A stretch of 64,000 nt of DNA from Drosophila miranda. Taxonomy: Eukaryota > Arthropoda > Insecta > Diptera > Drosophilidae. Both the position numbers and the translations under genes were made by a program. The notes under the pieces were generated by a model. That model was not told the origin of the DNA. It worked only from the letters and a program-made list of their open reading frames with translations, and did no database searches. The stretch lies in contig NC_046677.1 of the NCBI RefSeq assembly GCF_003369915.1, positions 23,702,913 to 23,766,912 on the forward strand, in the 5' to 3' direction. The stretch's first letter is position 1. Every line of letters starts with the position of its first letter. Positions 50,101-61,217 of the stretch are shown in pieces.

Positions 50101-51092
50101 ACAAATCAATAAAATGACAATAGGTGCAAACTTTATCGACACGACACGACCCCATCGGAGGGCGGGGACTGCCGTCGTTCCATTGATAGTCGCACGGATT
50201 GGGATTTGTCGGCAGAGACTGCGGACTCCGGACGACGAGTGGAAGAGGTCGACACCAAATCAAAATGAAAACTTTTCGATAAGCAATTTTTCGCACGGAA
50301 GTGCAATTTGAAGTGAATGCCTCGTATCCGTATCGTATCGTATCCCAGTCCTTTTTCGACTTCGGGCCAATGCGGAAATTATACAAAGAAAGTTTCTAAT
50401 ACATTTGTTACCGCCTTACCAGTCAATCGCTCTCTGTCGCTGGTCCTAGGGGCATAAGGGATTTTGTGAGGGGGTTTTTGGGTGGTGCCTGTGCAGAACT
50501 TTGGCGTCAGATAGTTGAGCGGAAGTGTGGAAGGGGGTTGTCTGACGAAAAGCATAAGAAAGTTGAGGTTTGGGGAAGAATAAAGTGGAAGTTGCCTCGC
50601 GAATCCTAGGAATAGCGATAGTTAGTACATATTGCACTCTAAATACATATATTTTAATTATATTATTGGTATGTAGGAACATCTCTTTCAATTTCACCCC
50701 TTAACCACTTTCACGCACGAATTAAAGGTGCGAACAATGGGGGTGCGTGTTTGTCTACCCTGCCATACGCCCCACATTTTCCTCTTAAGCCTGGCTCTTA
50801 CATACAGGTGTCTTTAATTGACAGGGCCAAACTATTTATGGCCAAGTCACGTGATCTATAAACGTAAGACGGCAAGTGGAAGACAGGAAGTGATACGAAC
50901 ACCTCCTCCAATCACAGTCACCCTTGGCCCCACTCCACTCCACTCCACTCCCTTTTGGCTGTGATTTAAGCGGCTTTACGGGTCCTGCGACTTCGCCTTC
51001 GCCTTCGACTAAAGCTCTAGCCGCCAGGTGTCGCGCGTCTTCGTGTATTGTGAATATATCGATTAACAAAGTTTGGAGCACAGAAGCCATGG

Positions 51093-51123
<31 letters not shown>

Positions 51124-53764
51124 GGGATGGGGGGGGAGGGGTTGCTTTAGCTATTTCCGTGACAGTAATCAATTTATTTTTGGCAGTGCGCCGATTGCGT
51201 TTCCGCTTCAAGAACATGGAACGTCTGCTCCTGTTGCAACTTTTGCCCCATCTCTCTCTCCCTCTCTCTCTCTTTCACTCTGTGTATCTCCCCTCTCTCT
51301 TGCCCTCAATCTTTCTCTCTTGTCTGCTTTGGAAACGTTTCATTTCGTTTTGGCTTTTGGCATAGCGATTTCCGCCCGAAAATGTCGATAAATCATCAAA
51401 ACGAAGCAGCAAAAGGAAGAAGGGTGATAGAGAGAGAGAGAGAGAAAGAGAGCGCTATAGGTAGATGCAGATCCTTTCAGGATGTTGGCGTGATAGATAA
51501 GTTGACAGCACAATTGAAGGGTTTAACGCTGGGACTCTGGAACGCTGGGACTCTGTCTCTTAATCAATCTTCTTGGGCTTCTTCTTTTCGGCTTTTGGCA
51601 ATTAATTAATTTGCAAGGAAATAAAGTTGACGGCACGTGACCAGGACATGCCATATAAAGGATAATATCTCCTTTAAACAATTTCACTCTAAAGGTCCAC
51701 CATCGGCAGAAGAGCACTTTGGACCACGCGGCTGGAAGTCGAGTTCCTTTTAGGGTCAAGTGCTGGAATTGATGTTTCGTTTATGATTTATCGTCACTTA
51801 CTGCCCCGTCATCGTCCCTTCTAACCTACCCCACCCACTCGACCCCTAATGGTCGTCATATTGCACAATGCAAAAACAGAAGCTAAATTAGACATTATAT
51901 ATCCGCCAGAGAGAGAGAGAGAGAGAGGGGGAGAGAGTGTCCGAGGGGTTCCATGCCGTTTCGGAGTTGTCCTCGTCGTCATGCTGTCATAATCATCACA
52001 GGACAGCATCCATCCATCGCCCGTTTTGCAACGCCCACATGTGGCACCACCACCACCACCACCCAATCCCCCCCCTCGCTCTCTAGACCTCTGCTGCCTG
52101 GCATTTACTGATGTAATAACCATGTTTTCAGCTTGTAATGCGGCAGGGGAACAGGGGTACAGGGCAACGGGGAAACACTTTGCGGGGGTGAAAGTAAAAG
52201 TCAAGTTCCCAAGTTCTTGGATGAGCGAATGGATGGATGGGATGGGGGTGCCATGGGTGGCAGCGGGTGAGAGTTTGGGTCATGGGTCGAGGGTCGAGGG
52301 TGGTCCGAGGGTTGCCTTTTGTGTGTGCTGCGCTACTTTTCAATTGTTTTTGATGTTAAATGTGTGATAATTTAATGACTGTCGACGCCCGACTACGACG
52401 ACAACCGACGACGGACGACCCACCCAAGCGACAGGATCTTCCCCGTCTAAAACGGAGTGTCCTACGGCTCAATCCACTTTCGAAACGCTCAGCGTTTAAT
52501 TTACTGGAATAATAAAAATGTTTTTGGGGCATTAAAATCTGTGGCTGGCGATGATTTGTGCGCTTTCGATGTAACAGATTGTCTTTTAATGGGGGTGGGG
52601 TAATAGCCGGCTCTCGGGGGGGTGGCCGGTGACTTCTGCTTGATTCGCAGTCCAAAGTCTTTCCGGTCTGTGGGAATTTTCATCTGCCTGCGGTGCTCGG
52701 GCCCGGGCCCGGGCCTGGCAACAGTTTAGTCATCCATCGCTTCTGTTTCAAACTATTTTAATGATCCAGCAGCTGATCCCCTTGGAAACCAGTTCAGATC
52801 GGTGCCTATGCTATTATTTGCATACCCGTCCAGCGATCATCATTAAGAGCTGGGCCCAGTACTCAGGTGTTTGAGAGGTTTTCCTCCTCTTTGGAATTTG
52901 TTGGGGGAAAGAGTCGAGGGAATGCCTCAAAGGTCTACTTATGGGGAGTTCCAGAACATCTTTATCATTAAAGATATACAATTTCCCTCTCGACGGATTA
53001 CATAGAAATTCTATAAGCTCAAACTCTTTCCAAAAAAACATATATATTTTCTTTAACTCATGGAATGATTTTATAAGGCAAACGGCGCTCTATAAAAGCT
53101 GTGATACTCTCTCTTGAAATATACTCTCACGTTAGATATATCTGTATTCCATAAGATTTAATTTATTCTATAATTCCCACCAAATCGCTGGTGCATTTGC
53201 ACTGACCCAATGACCGAATTTATGGAAGTCCTTCCTTGTTCTAGAACTATATCAACTAGAAGCCACTAGAAGCAACATTTTCTTGGCAGAACATTCCATT
53301 CTTTAGTTCCAGAATACACCCAGTCCAAAGTCCACAAACCAAGGCTTAAACCCACCCAAAAACTAACGAAGATTTATGCAAATGTTAAAGCTTTTGATTC
53401 TGCGCTAATGTGAAAATATGGCGCCTGAATGGAAAAAAACCGAATATCAAATGTGCGAAATATAATCGTACAAATCCAACGAAACATTTGCATGTGACAA
53501 AGTGAGGCAGACAGACGGCAGCCAGCCGCAAACAATGAAAAATGACGACGACGACGAGGAGGAGGAGGAGGAGGAGGGCTTAGGCTTGGTGCGGCCTGGT
53601 GTGGCGCCTCGCGATGTAATTTAATTTGGCAAAAACGGAAAATCTGCGAGGCGAGCCACGTGGCTGCGATTTATGAAACGGAACGCAATTAATTTTTTTG
53701 TGCAATTTGTGTATAAATTTATTTATAACAAATGTTGGCCAAATGATTGGTCTCTCCGCATCCG
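47151..53764. other. Gene-free 6.6-kb stretch
   Basis: No frame has a recognisable domain, spliced continuation or codon-like pattern. Seen: AT-rich DNA at 47.5-49.1 kb, a (TG)n tract at about 51099-51121, CT/GA microsatellites at 51245-51330, 51432-51450 and 51908-51932, overlapping GGGCCC units near 52701-52717, and a GAC/GAG trinucleotide tract near 53545-53577. It may contain enhancers for the flanking genes. Confidence 0.45.
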
Positions 53765-54019
53765 TCAGCAGAAGTGCAGGGCATTGAACTGCTCCCGATT
53801 ATCGCTGATCATGTTGTTGTACTTGAAAGCCGTCGCCGCCTGGTGTCCGCTGTGGACAGTGAGCCTGCTGCTGCTGCCGTTGTTGTTGTTGTGGCGCAGG
53901 AAACTGTCCGCCGGACTGCTGGAAACGGCATACTTTCCGCCCAGAGCGTCCACGTTTCGCATGGGGCTCAGGTGCTTGGCCGGGATGGCCTTGCTGGGCG
54001 TACGAGTCTGGTGAACCAT
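53765..54019 (-). CDS. ORF B of a two-ORF small gene (84 aa), unrecognised
   Basis: The ATG at 54019 has a strong context (A at -3, G at +4) and is the first ATG after the ORF A stop 57 nt upstream. The protein starts MVHQTRTPSKAIPAKHLSP, has an Asn/Ser-rich middle, and ends FKYNNMISDNREQFNALHFC. The last ~20 residues match ORF B of the plus-strand paralog (KYNNM, NDREQFN, MHF), which argues that it is translated. No signal peptide or membrane segment is seen. The conserved C-terminal peptide looks like a docking motif; that is a guess. I do not recognise the family. Confidence 0.7.
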   Translation of the reverse strand: MVHQTRTPSKAIPAKHLSPMRNVDALGGKYAVSSSPADSFLRHNNNNGSSSRLTVHSGHQAATAFKYNNMISDNREQFNALHFC

Positions 54020-54076
54020 CTTGTCGAGGGGGTTTTTCAAATTGGAGCACAGATGAGCTGGTCTCTTAGCGGGGAT

Positions 54077-54292
54077 TCAGGGCACACTGGACAGGCGAGT
54101 GAGCACGGAGAATTCCAGACAATTGCCGCAGTTGCTAGTGCGAGAGCCGCCTTTCTTCGAAGACAGATGCTTGGAGAGACTACAACGAGAAAGAGAGAAG
54201 GGGAGGGGTTATAGTTTAAGCAGGGTTATAGGTTAAGCGGGGTCTCACCTAATATTATTGAGTAGCTTCGCTTTGGTGTCCGGTGTCTTCAT
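54077..54292 (-). CDS. ORF A of a two-ORF small gene (48 aa), unrecognised
   Basis: Exons 54292-54249 and 54179-54077, intron phase 2. The product runs MKTPDTKAKLLNN through LSKHLSSKKGGSRTSN to a C-terminus LTRLSSVP. It is a small basic protein without signal peptide or membrane segment. The plus-strand paralog has the same layout (CLSSRKGSRTGN, LLQSVP, phase-2 intron). The start context is weak (T at -3, in TGTGTCAATG) and is the same in the paralog. The DNA between this ATG and the ORF B ATG contains no other ATG in any frame. ORF B lies in the same frame beyond the TGA in this copy. Confidence 0.7.
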
Positions 54293-54300
54293 TGACACAT
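54289..54300 (-). promoter_or_regulatory. Three-codon uORF overlapping the ORF A start
   Basis: ATG TGT CAA TGA: the uORF stop overlaps the ORF A start codon (AATGA). Such an arrangement can permit reinitiation or dampen ORF A translation. The paralog also has an M-C-x uORF, placed 28 nt upstream instead. Confidence 0.55.
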
Positions 54301-54403
54301 CTGTTGCTGTACGTTTGGGTGAATTTTGGATGAGATCTGTGTAAAGATTCGACTGCGAAAGCTCCACGAATTGGTGTGTTCGTAGGCGACGTGTGTGCTC
54401 CGC

Positions 54404-54410
54404 TTTTATA
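54404..54410 (-). promoter_or_regulatory. TATA box of the minus-strand small gene
   Basis: TATAAAA on the minus strand about 112 bp upstream of the ORF A ATG predicts a start near 54380 and an 88-nt leader. Confidence 0.65.
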
Positions 54411-56054
54411 CGGCCGATACACCCCGATCATCACGCGGCCGGAGCGTGATTCCGAAACTAGTTTCGACCGTCAGAGACATTCGTTGTTTGCAAAACCCCT
54501 GGCCAGACATGCGCCAAATTTCTTGTTTACGCCACAAGAGTTTTGCGTCAATGAAACGGGCCCACTTGCCACGCGGTCAGACGCCATAGAGAGACACCCG
54601 TAAAGAGCACACTCATTGATGGCCCAAACCATAAACAAACAATAACAAATAAAATACGGGGGACTTCCACATAGCAGGGTACTTTCCCCAAAGGATAAAC
54701 AGGGGGAAATGCCATGGCATTCGCCTTTGAAACATTCGCCACAAAATGCCCATCTTCCACATCGGTTTAGGCCTTATATAAACTTTCCACAGGGATCTCT
54801 GAACGTCTTTCTAATGCGACTGTCTTTTGGCTTTCTTTCTGAATGTCTGGCCACGTTTTTTAATTAGTTAGCCATGTGTCTGGATAAGCGGAATATTTTT
54901 CGGCAGACATATAAATATTGCGACTACATAAGATTCCAGTCCGGTGCAACGTTTGACATTTAAAGGTGCCGGCTTAGACGGTCAAAGTCCGCACATATAG
55001 GGGTCTCGAATCCTAGCTTGTTCGACTTGTTTTAGGCGTTTTTAAAGGGGTTTAGAGATAGGGAATAGCCTTTTATTTTGAGAGAGAGAGTTTTGGGAAT
55101 CTGTAGATTAAAGATCAAGAAAATATAATCCGAAAGGACTTTCAAAAGGGAGTATAGATCCTCCTCTATCCCCTCCGAGTGCCCAAACTTATTCCACCCG
55201 TCTTTTCCTTGTTCTTACGTCCCCCCCCAAACATTATATAGATTCCAGCATAACTCAGATCGGTTGTCTATATAGGTAAACAACAACAGATTAAAATACT
55301 ATAAACTGGCAACTGGCTTTCGAGCTGTCTCGAATTGGCTGATGCAATGCAGGGGAGACTTTTCATAAGAAATTTCTGTGTCGCATGATCAGCCCATCTA
55401 CATATTCATTATACATATATTCATAAGCAGATATCTGCATAGAAACGCCAGACAGGCTAGGACCCACACTCTACAAAGATCGGTTCTGCTAAGGACAGAA
55501 CCTTCGGAGGGAAAGACCTTTGAGAACTGCTGATAAAAAGGTGGTTGACTAGCCGGCCGACCGATACAGATAGCGCTGCGGATGATGATGATGATCATTG
55601 TGTTCGAGGAGAGTCAACAGTGGGGCAGATACTACGTGAGCAGTAGCAGGTTCGGGGGTTTTGGGGTATCTCCCATTGATACCCTTTGCTTCGGAGAGGT
55701 TGGATGCGTGAGGCATTTGGAAAGCTGCTGGGTTTTACTCCGTTAAGAGGTAGCTGGCTGTCGTGCTGCCCCTAGCTGTGTTCAGGTGACTTGTTTGCGA
55801 ATGTTTCGCTGATAAAAACCAGTCTGGTTGATAACTCTCATTTGCATTGTGGTCGGAGCGACGAACGGGTTCGTGCCGCCAGACTGAGGTCACCAGATGG
55901 GTGCTATTTGGGGGAGGGAGAGTGGCTGGGCTTTCGGCCTGCAGCTGCCACTGGCACTGCCACTGGCGGCTACCCAGAACGCAGTGACGCAGTTCCTCCA
56001 GCAGACTCCAGTGCACTCACACCGATCGATGTGATCGCGCTGGAGCGTGGATCG
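54411..56054. other. Divergent intergenic region between the two small genes
   Basis: A 1.6-kb region between two head-to-head TATA promoters, with no coding sequence seen. It is the natural place for shared enhancers of the paralogous pair. Confidence 0.5.
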
Positions 56055-56091
56055 TATTTAAACCAGTTGTGGTACGCGCTCGAGTCTCAGT
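56055..56091 (+). promoter_or_regulatory. TATA box and initiator of the plus-strand small gene
   Basis: TATTTAAA begins at 56055. An initiator-like TCAGT (56087-56091) places +1 at 56089, the expected spacing. The leader to the ORF A ATG is about 114 nt. Confidence 0.65.
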
Positions 56092-56174
56092 AGAAAGTCC
56101 AACAGCAAGACGAGCGGTGCAGTTTTTTGTGTGTGTGGAGCAGCAGCGGCAAAATTTCTTTCCTTTCCATCCCA

Positions 56175-56186
56175 ATGTGCAAGTAG
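56175..56186 (+). promoter_or_regulatory. Three-codon uORF
   Basis: ATG TGC AAG TAG in the leader, 16 nt before the ORF A start codon. Like the paralog's uORF it encodes M-C-x, but it is not at the homologous position. Confidence 0.5.
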
Positions 56187-56202
56187 CAAAAGTTCTGTGT
56201 CA

Positions 56203-56424
56203 ATGCCAAAAATTACTAGAACGGATTCCAAACAGAAATTGTTCAAACAATCAAGGTAAATCGAATTCGAAAGAAAAGGCTAGGGAACATATTTATCAGT
56301 GAGGCCTCGACTTCTCTTCAACAGATTAGGCAAGTGTCTGTCGTCCAGGAAAGGATCTCGAACGGGCAATTCGGCCAACAACAAGGAACTCAAAGTGCTC
56401 ACCCTGCTGCAGTCTGTGCCGTGA
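56203..56424 (+). CDS. ORF A of a two-ORF small gene (50 aa), unrecognised
   Basis: Exons 56203-56255 and 56325-56424, with a phase-2 intron at the same place as in the minus-strand paralog. The product starts MPKITRTDSKQKLFKQS, continues RLGKCLSSRKGSRTGN and ends LLQSVP. It is basic, with no signal peptide or membrane segment. The start context TGTGTCAATG equals that of the paralog and is weak. No other ATG occurs in any frame before the ORF B ATG. Conservation of the layout, the intron phase and both protein ends supports a real coding gene. The function is not recognised. Confidence 0.7.
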
Positions 56425-56491
56425 ATCAGGAGCCGTCTACCCCTCAATCTCTACGCATTTGAAGGCGCACATTTGGCAGGAATCTTCGAAA

Positions 56492-56725
56492 ATGGTCTAC
56501 ACCGAACGTACCGACAAGTGCACCACCAGCACCAAGGACAATCACTCCAGCAAGGGGCAAGGGTCCGGCTCCCGCCCCCGCTCTTCGTCCCAATCGCAGG
56601 GCAGCAGCAAGCCCAGCCACAGCTCGGGCGCCTGGAGCAGTCAGGCCTCCAGCTCGGACAAATGGAAGTACAACAATATGGTCCAGAACGATCGGGAGCA
56701 GTTCAATGGCATGCACTTCTCCTAG
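56492..56725 (+). CDS. ORF B of a two-ORF small gene (77 aa), unrecognised
   Basis: The ATG at 56492 (AAAATGG, strong context) is the first after the ORF A stop, 67 nt away, and lies in a different frame from ORF A. The product starts MVYTERTDKCTTSTKDN, has a Ser/Gly-rich disordered middle, and ends KWKYNNMVQNDREQFNGMHF plus Ser. The C-terminus matches the paralogous ORF B. Because the frames differ, this copy cannot be made by stop-codon readthrough of ORF A. Leaky scanning or reinitiation on one mRNA is the simplest route. Confidence 0.72.
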   Translation: MVYTERTDKCTTSTKDNHSSKGQGSGSRPRSSSQSQGSSKPSHSSGAWSSQASSSDKWKYNNMVQNDREQFNGMHFS

Positions 56726-56853
56726 GCAGGGGGGAGGGCCCAAAGGGACCTGCCAAGGACTAGTTGTAGTACACTTTTAATGGACTTAAGTATTGCTATG
56801 TGATACGTGAAAAAAAGGCAACAAATAATCTAAATTCCAATTGGAGAACTAAA

Positions 56854-56859
56854 ATTAAA
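56854..56859 (+). terminator. Possible poly(A) signal of the plus-strand small gene
   Basis: ATTAAA, 129 bp after the ORF B stop codon, in AT-rich DNA. Confidence 0.3.
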
Positions 56860-57584
56860 AAAAGAACAAAAGATGCGCCAGAAAAGGACACAGCTTTATG
56901 AATTCCAGGAAGCCACCTTTCAAGCCTCCCCCATCCATCCACCCATGCCGCCTTTGACCTTGCCACTTGACTTATGCCATCGCATATATTAGTGTCTATA
57001 ACATTTGCATGAATTGCGGCTATTAGCGTGATTGGGAGCCAACCACCCTCCACAAGCCTGGAAGGGAGTGGTGCACTTAATCGACATTAGCCACGCTTAT
57101 TTGACAGCCTCAATATGCGCCCTCGTCCTCGGGCTCGTCCTCGACCGAACCCAGGCAGGACTCTTGCAATATTGATGATGTCTGGCGTCTCGCTTGGCGG
57201 ACGCGTGTCCTGCGCTGGGGAACAAGTGTATCTCTGAGTGCAGGACCGCAGGACGACGTCCGGTTTTCGTTACGGAGTGCGAAATTTTTATAATTTTTCA
57301 ATTGTATTGTATTGGGCAGGGCCCATGAAGGAAGTTCCCTTTTTCGGGATGCTGCGGTTGTCCTTTGGCTTGACACACGACTGAGCAGGGCAGGACACGT
57401 GGCGGCGCTGGCTATTAGGAAAAAAAAACGATTTCCTTGACGGCGCTAATAGAAATCTTTCCTTCTTCCATCCCTTGGGCCATCCAACCGTATCCTTTTC
57501 GGCTGTGTGGGATCCTGGAGCTGTCAATGTGCGACACTTGATGTCTGTGTTGTGCGCTCCATCTAATTTAAGGCCTGGCCCCCA

Positions 57585-57607
57585 CCCCCCCCCCCCCCCC
57601 CCCCCCC
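57585..57607. repeat. Homopolymer C23
   Basis: An unbroken run of 23 C, preceded by more C. It is unusual in Drosophila, and the opposite strand could form a G-quadruplex. Length may be imprecise in the assembly. Confidence 0.8.
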
Positions 57608-59741
57608 TGGGTGGTGGTGGGCTGTCTGTGTGTTTGGCCTTGTAATTACTTTGTTTCCTAGCGCCAGGCGGTCCTTGTGCTTCGCAAGATTCCTTGTCAC
57701 TTTTGGTGTGCGATGCAATTAAAACCGCACGGCAGGTGTCCTTTGAACTTTGCTATAAAACGTCTCCCCACCCCCCTCCCTCTCCCACCCCCTCTAGATG
57801 GAATGTGTCACTTGCAAGGCTTCCCGAAACGGGACAACGCTCTTTCTGATCTATCCCGGCGACAGAAGCAATTATCACGTCATTATCACAGAAAACCCAC
57901 AAAAATGTTCGCTTTCCTTTGGGTTTTGTTTTCCCGTTTTCCCTCCACAGCACGTGCCCTGCCCTCTCTGATGATGGTCAAGGCAGAGACTTGGCCTGGT
58001 ACTCTATCAAGCAGCCCGAAAAACTGATTTCCGCTGAAAGACAACCCTCATGAACCACCGCCTCCTCCTTCTTCGGCATCTGATGGCATATGTCACAGTG
58101 GCACGTTGGAAAATTATGAATAATATCCGTAACTTCGGGCTAGACACACACACTCACAGACAGAGAGATGTTGAGATATTCGAAGCAGCTTGCAGTGAAA
58201 AATCGAGGCGGCACTCCACTCCACTCCACTCTACTCTACTCTCCTCTAAGTTGATTGCTGTGTGGGGCGTGCCGTCAGATACAACTTCCGACGACATCCG
58301 ACAGATGTTTCTACTGAGGCTGGAAGGGCGAGAGAGGGTAGAGGGTAGAGGGCAGGGGCAGGGGCAGGGACTCACAGGAGTTGCGCCCGCTTGCAAAACA
58401 ATTGTTGGCAAATTTCACGTCGCGGATGTCTCCGCCAGCAAACAGCATTCGAATTATATTTGAATGTACTCGAACCCTGTTTACGGCGACGACGAGGAGG
58501 AGGAGGAGGAGGAGGATGACGATGATAATGTACGGGCGTTGACATTTGCCAAAAGGTGTTTTGGTGTTTTTGGGTTCCTCTTTGGCACATGACAATGTCA
58601 TTGCCACATGGCATACACAGATCTGAGCTCCTGGGCTCTGCGGCAAGGTGTGACACTGAAATTGATTGCCCTGGGTAAGGGCGGGCACTGGAAGGGCATT
58701 CAATGAATGATATTTGATCATATTGAATGTAAGGACGATATGTGGGTAGATACAAAGTGAATGGTATTCAATAATAGGCAAAATATTCTATCCAAATTGA
58801 ATAAATGAAGGATCAATGATCATCGAATGAAACATCCATCAGCACTGAAGCAATCTGTATGATTTTTAGAAGTAATACTCTTGTTATATACAAAAATCGC
58901 TGGGAGTTCAGTATTCCTTTTGGGTTTTTATGGAATATTTTAGTTTAATCTTCATCTTATAAGGAACTCAAACATATTCCTAAACCATGTTAAATTTCCA
59001 TCAACTTAAGTACTAAACAAAAAGCCCTGTTGATCCTCCAAAATGTTCTTTAGGTTGGTAGTGGAATCGGTCGATTTGTAGGGGGATCGAAAAGCAGATT
59101 CCCACTTTAAGGTGGCTTAAATAAGATTGTCTTTAAGCAGTGGTTGGGGTTCTTCGAATGAGATTTTCCTACAATCAATCAAGTAAATCCATAATATATC
59201 TAGAGTCTGTTTGAGGACTCTTTTATTTAAGTGAAGTAAAGATTTGAGTGGTTTGTCAAGTCAATCAGGTCTTGTACATCATATCTCTATCATTGCTGAT
59301 TTTATGTCTATTGCTGGGTAATCTGAGCCAAGTTTCGTCGCACCGATGGATCTGCACTCGCAAATGGAGGCCTGAATCTGCTGTCGATGCTGGTGCTGGT
59401 GGCTTGAATAAATATTCTTCCATTAATATTTAGATATGATATTCGATCAGCCTTAGTGGATAGTTGTGGGCAGATATGCAGATCCTCGAACCCATATCAT
59501 GTCAATCAAGTCCTCGTTTTCCCATCTAGCATTATTATTAAAGATTTACATACATCATATTCCAAACTTCTTATATCGGATAACCTTCCATTAATATATG
59601 CAAATGCCGCCATCAAATCCAAATCTATCACGGGGGAATATAATTTACAAAATATGCCAAACATTTGACCAAACAAAAGGTGGCAATTACACAAAAAACA
59701 CAGAGCAGAGTTCCAGAGCAGAGAAAAGTTCCATTCAATCT

Positions 59742-59846
59742 GGGAGGGAGAGAGAGAGGGAGAGAGAGAGAGAGAGATCTGGCGGAGAGGGAGATTTGTA
59801 AAATTGTGAATCAAAAGCAACCAACTTCCCTCTCTCTCTCTCTCAC
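59742..59846. repeat. GA tract followed by inverted CT tract
   Basis: A GA-rich microsatellite (59742-59777) and a CT microsatellite (59828-59846) sit about 50 bp apart in inverted orientation. They offer many GAGAG sites on both strands and could fold as a hairpin. Confidence 0.75.
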
Positions 59847-61185
59847 TCACTCACTCCCTTCCTCCTCCCTCCCTCCCTCCTCCTCCTCCTTAGTATTGTT
59901 GTTTTTCAGCCGCCATTTCTGGCCGACCTCTGATCGACAGCTGTCATGAATGACAATTGGATTGGCAGAAGCGGTACGGAACGGGACGGTACGGGGTCCC
60001 GGGGTCCCGGGCTCTGAGGCTGCTGCCTCTGTTCCTCCATCGGATTCGGATTCGGATTCCGATTCAGATTCTTATAAAATATGCAATAAAAATTTGAAAC
60101 CCTCGTAATGATTGCCAGTATTTATAGATTTCCAGAATGCTACGGCTGCTGCTGCGGCGGCGAGGTCATCAAAATGAATACAACCAAATCGACATGGAAA
60201 TTGAAACAATGGCGAGGCAAGTCGCAATTGATGCCCCCGGGGGAGATGGCGGCTGGCGGGGGGGGGAGTGGAGTGCCAGCTCAAGTGGAGTGCCAGCCAA
60301 GGAGTGTGGAATATGGAGTACATGGAGGAGTGTGGTGTGTGGAAGGCACTTGAGTAAAACGCAGAACTGCGGTTGCTTTTTTGTGGGTCGAGACAGAAGA
60401 GAATGGAGAGGGAGCCAGGGCTGAAGTGGGGGTATGGGGAAAGTGTGCAGCAAGGGGAGCAAGGGCAGCTAAGTAGTAGTTGCTCTACAGATTATCTGAT
60501 ATTTAAAGGAAGGAGGAAGGTCTGACGGCTGCGATACCAATTCTGGCAAAAAAGGTTATACAAATCATTGGATTAAATATATACTGCCACAAGTTTCTCG
60601 CTCTTTTTGGTTCCTGTTTGTTTCTCTATAAAGCCTATACGAAGTTTCTGTAGAGTATACATTTTTTATATATTTTATTTGGTAGTTATTTGCATACCTT
60701 TTAGGAAAATCAATGTTCACGGGCATTCCAGTAAATGGTAGATCTAAGATCTAAGTTTTAGCATCTCGGATATCCTTCCTCCCATAATTTCCAAATATTC
60801 CGATCTCTCTTAGGTGATTCATCGAGCCTCTATGGCTGCACCCAAACTCCATCTCTCCCATCGATGGCTGCTGTCGTTTGTGAACCACATTTTGCATGTT
60901 TTCATACACACGAAACCACATGTCGAGAGAGTGGGGTGGGGGGTCGGGAATGGGAGCGGAGAGGAGTGCAAAACCTTTAAATGCAATTACGGTTCATGTG
61001 CACGGAGCTCGTCACAAAACGCCAATGATATGCTTTCGAGTGTCTTTTGTTGTGGCTTAAATACATAACCAGGGTAGGTAGCTCCTGGCCCACTCCTCCT
61101 GCTCTCCTGCTCTCCAGCCCTTCTGCCCATTCAGCGCGCCAAAAAAAGCTGTGACGAAGCTTTCCATTCGTCGAATCGGGTGGTG

Positions 61186-61186
61186 T

Positions 61187-61217
<31 letters not shown>
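61186..61217. repeat. (GT)n microsatellite
   Basis: A near-perfect GT tract interrupted once by GA. Confidence 0.85.
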
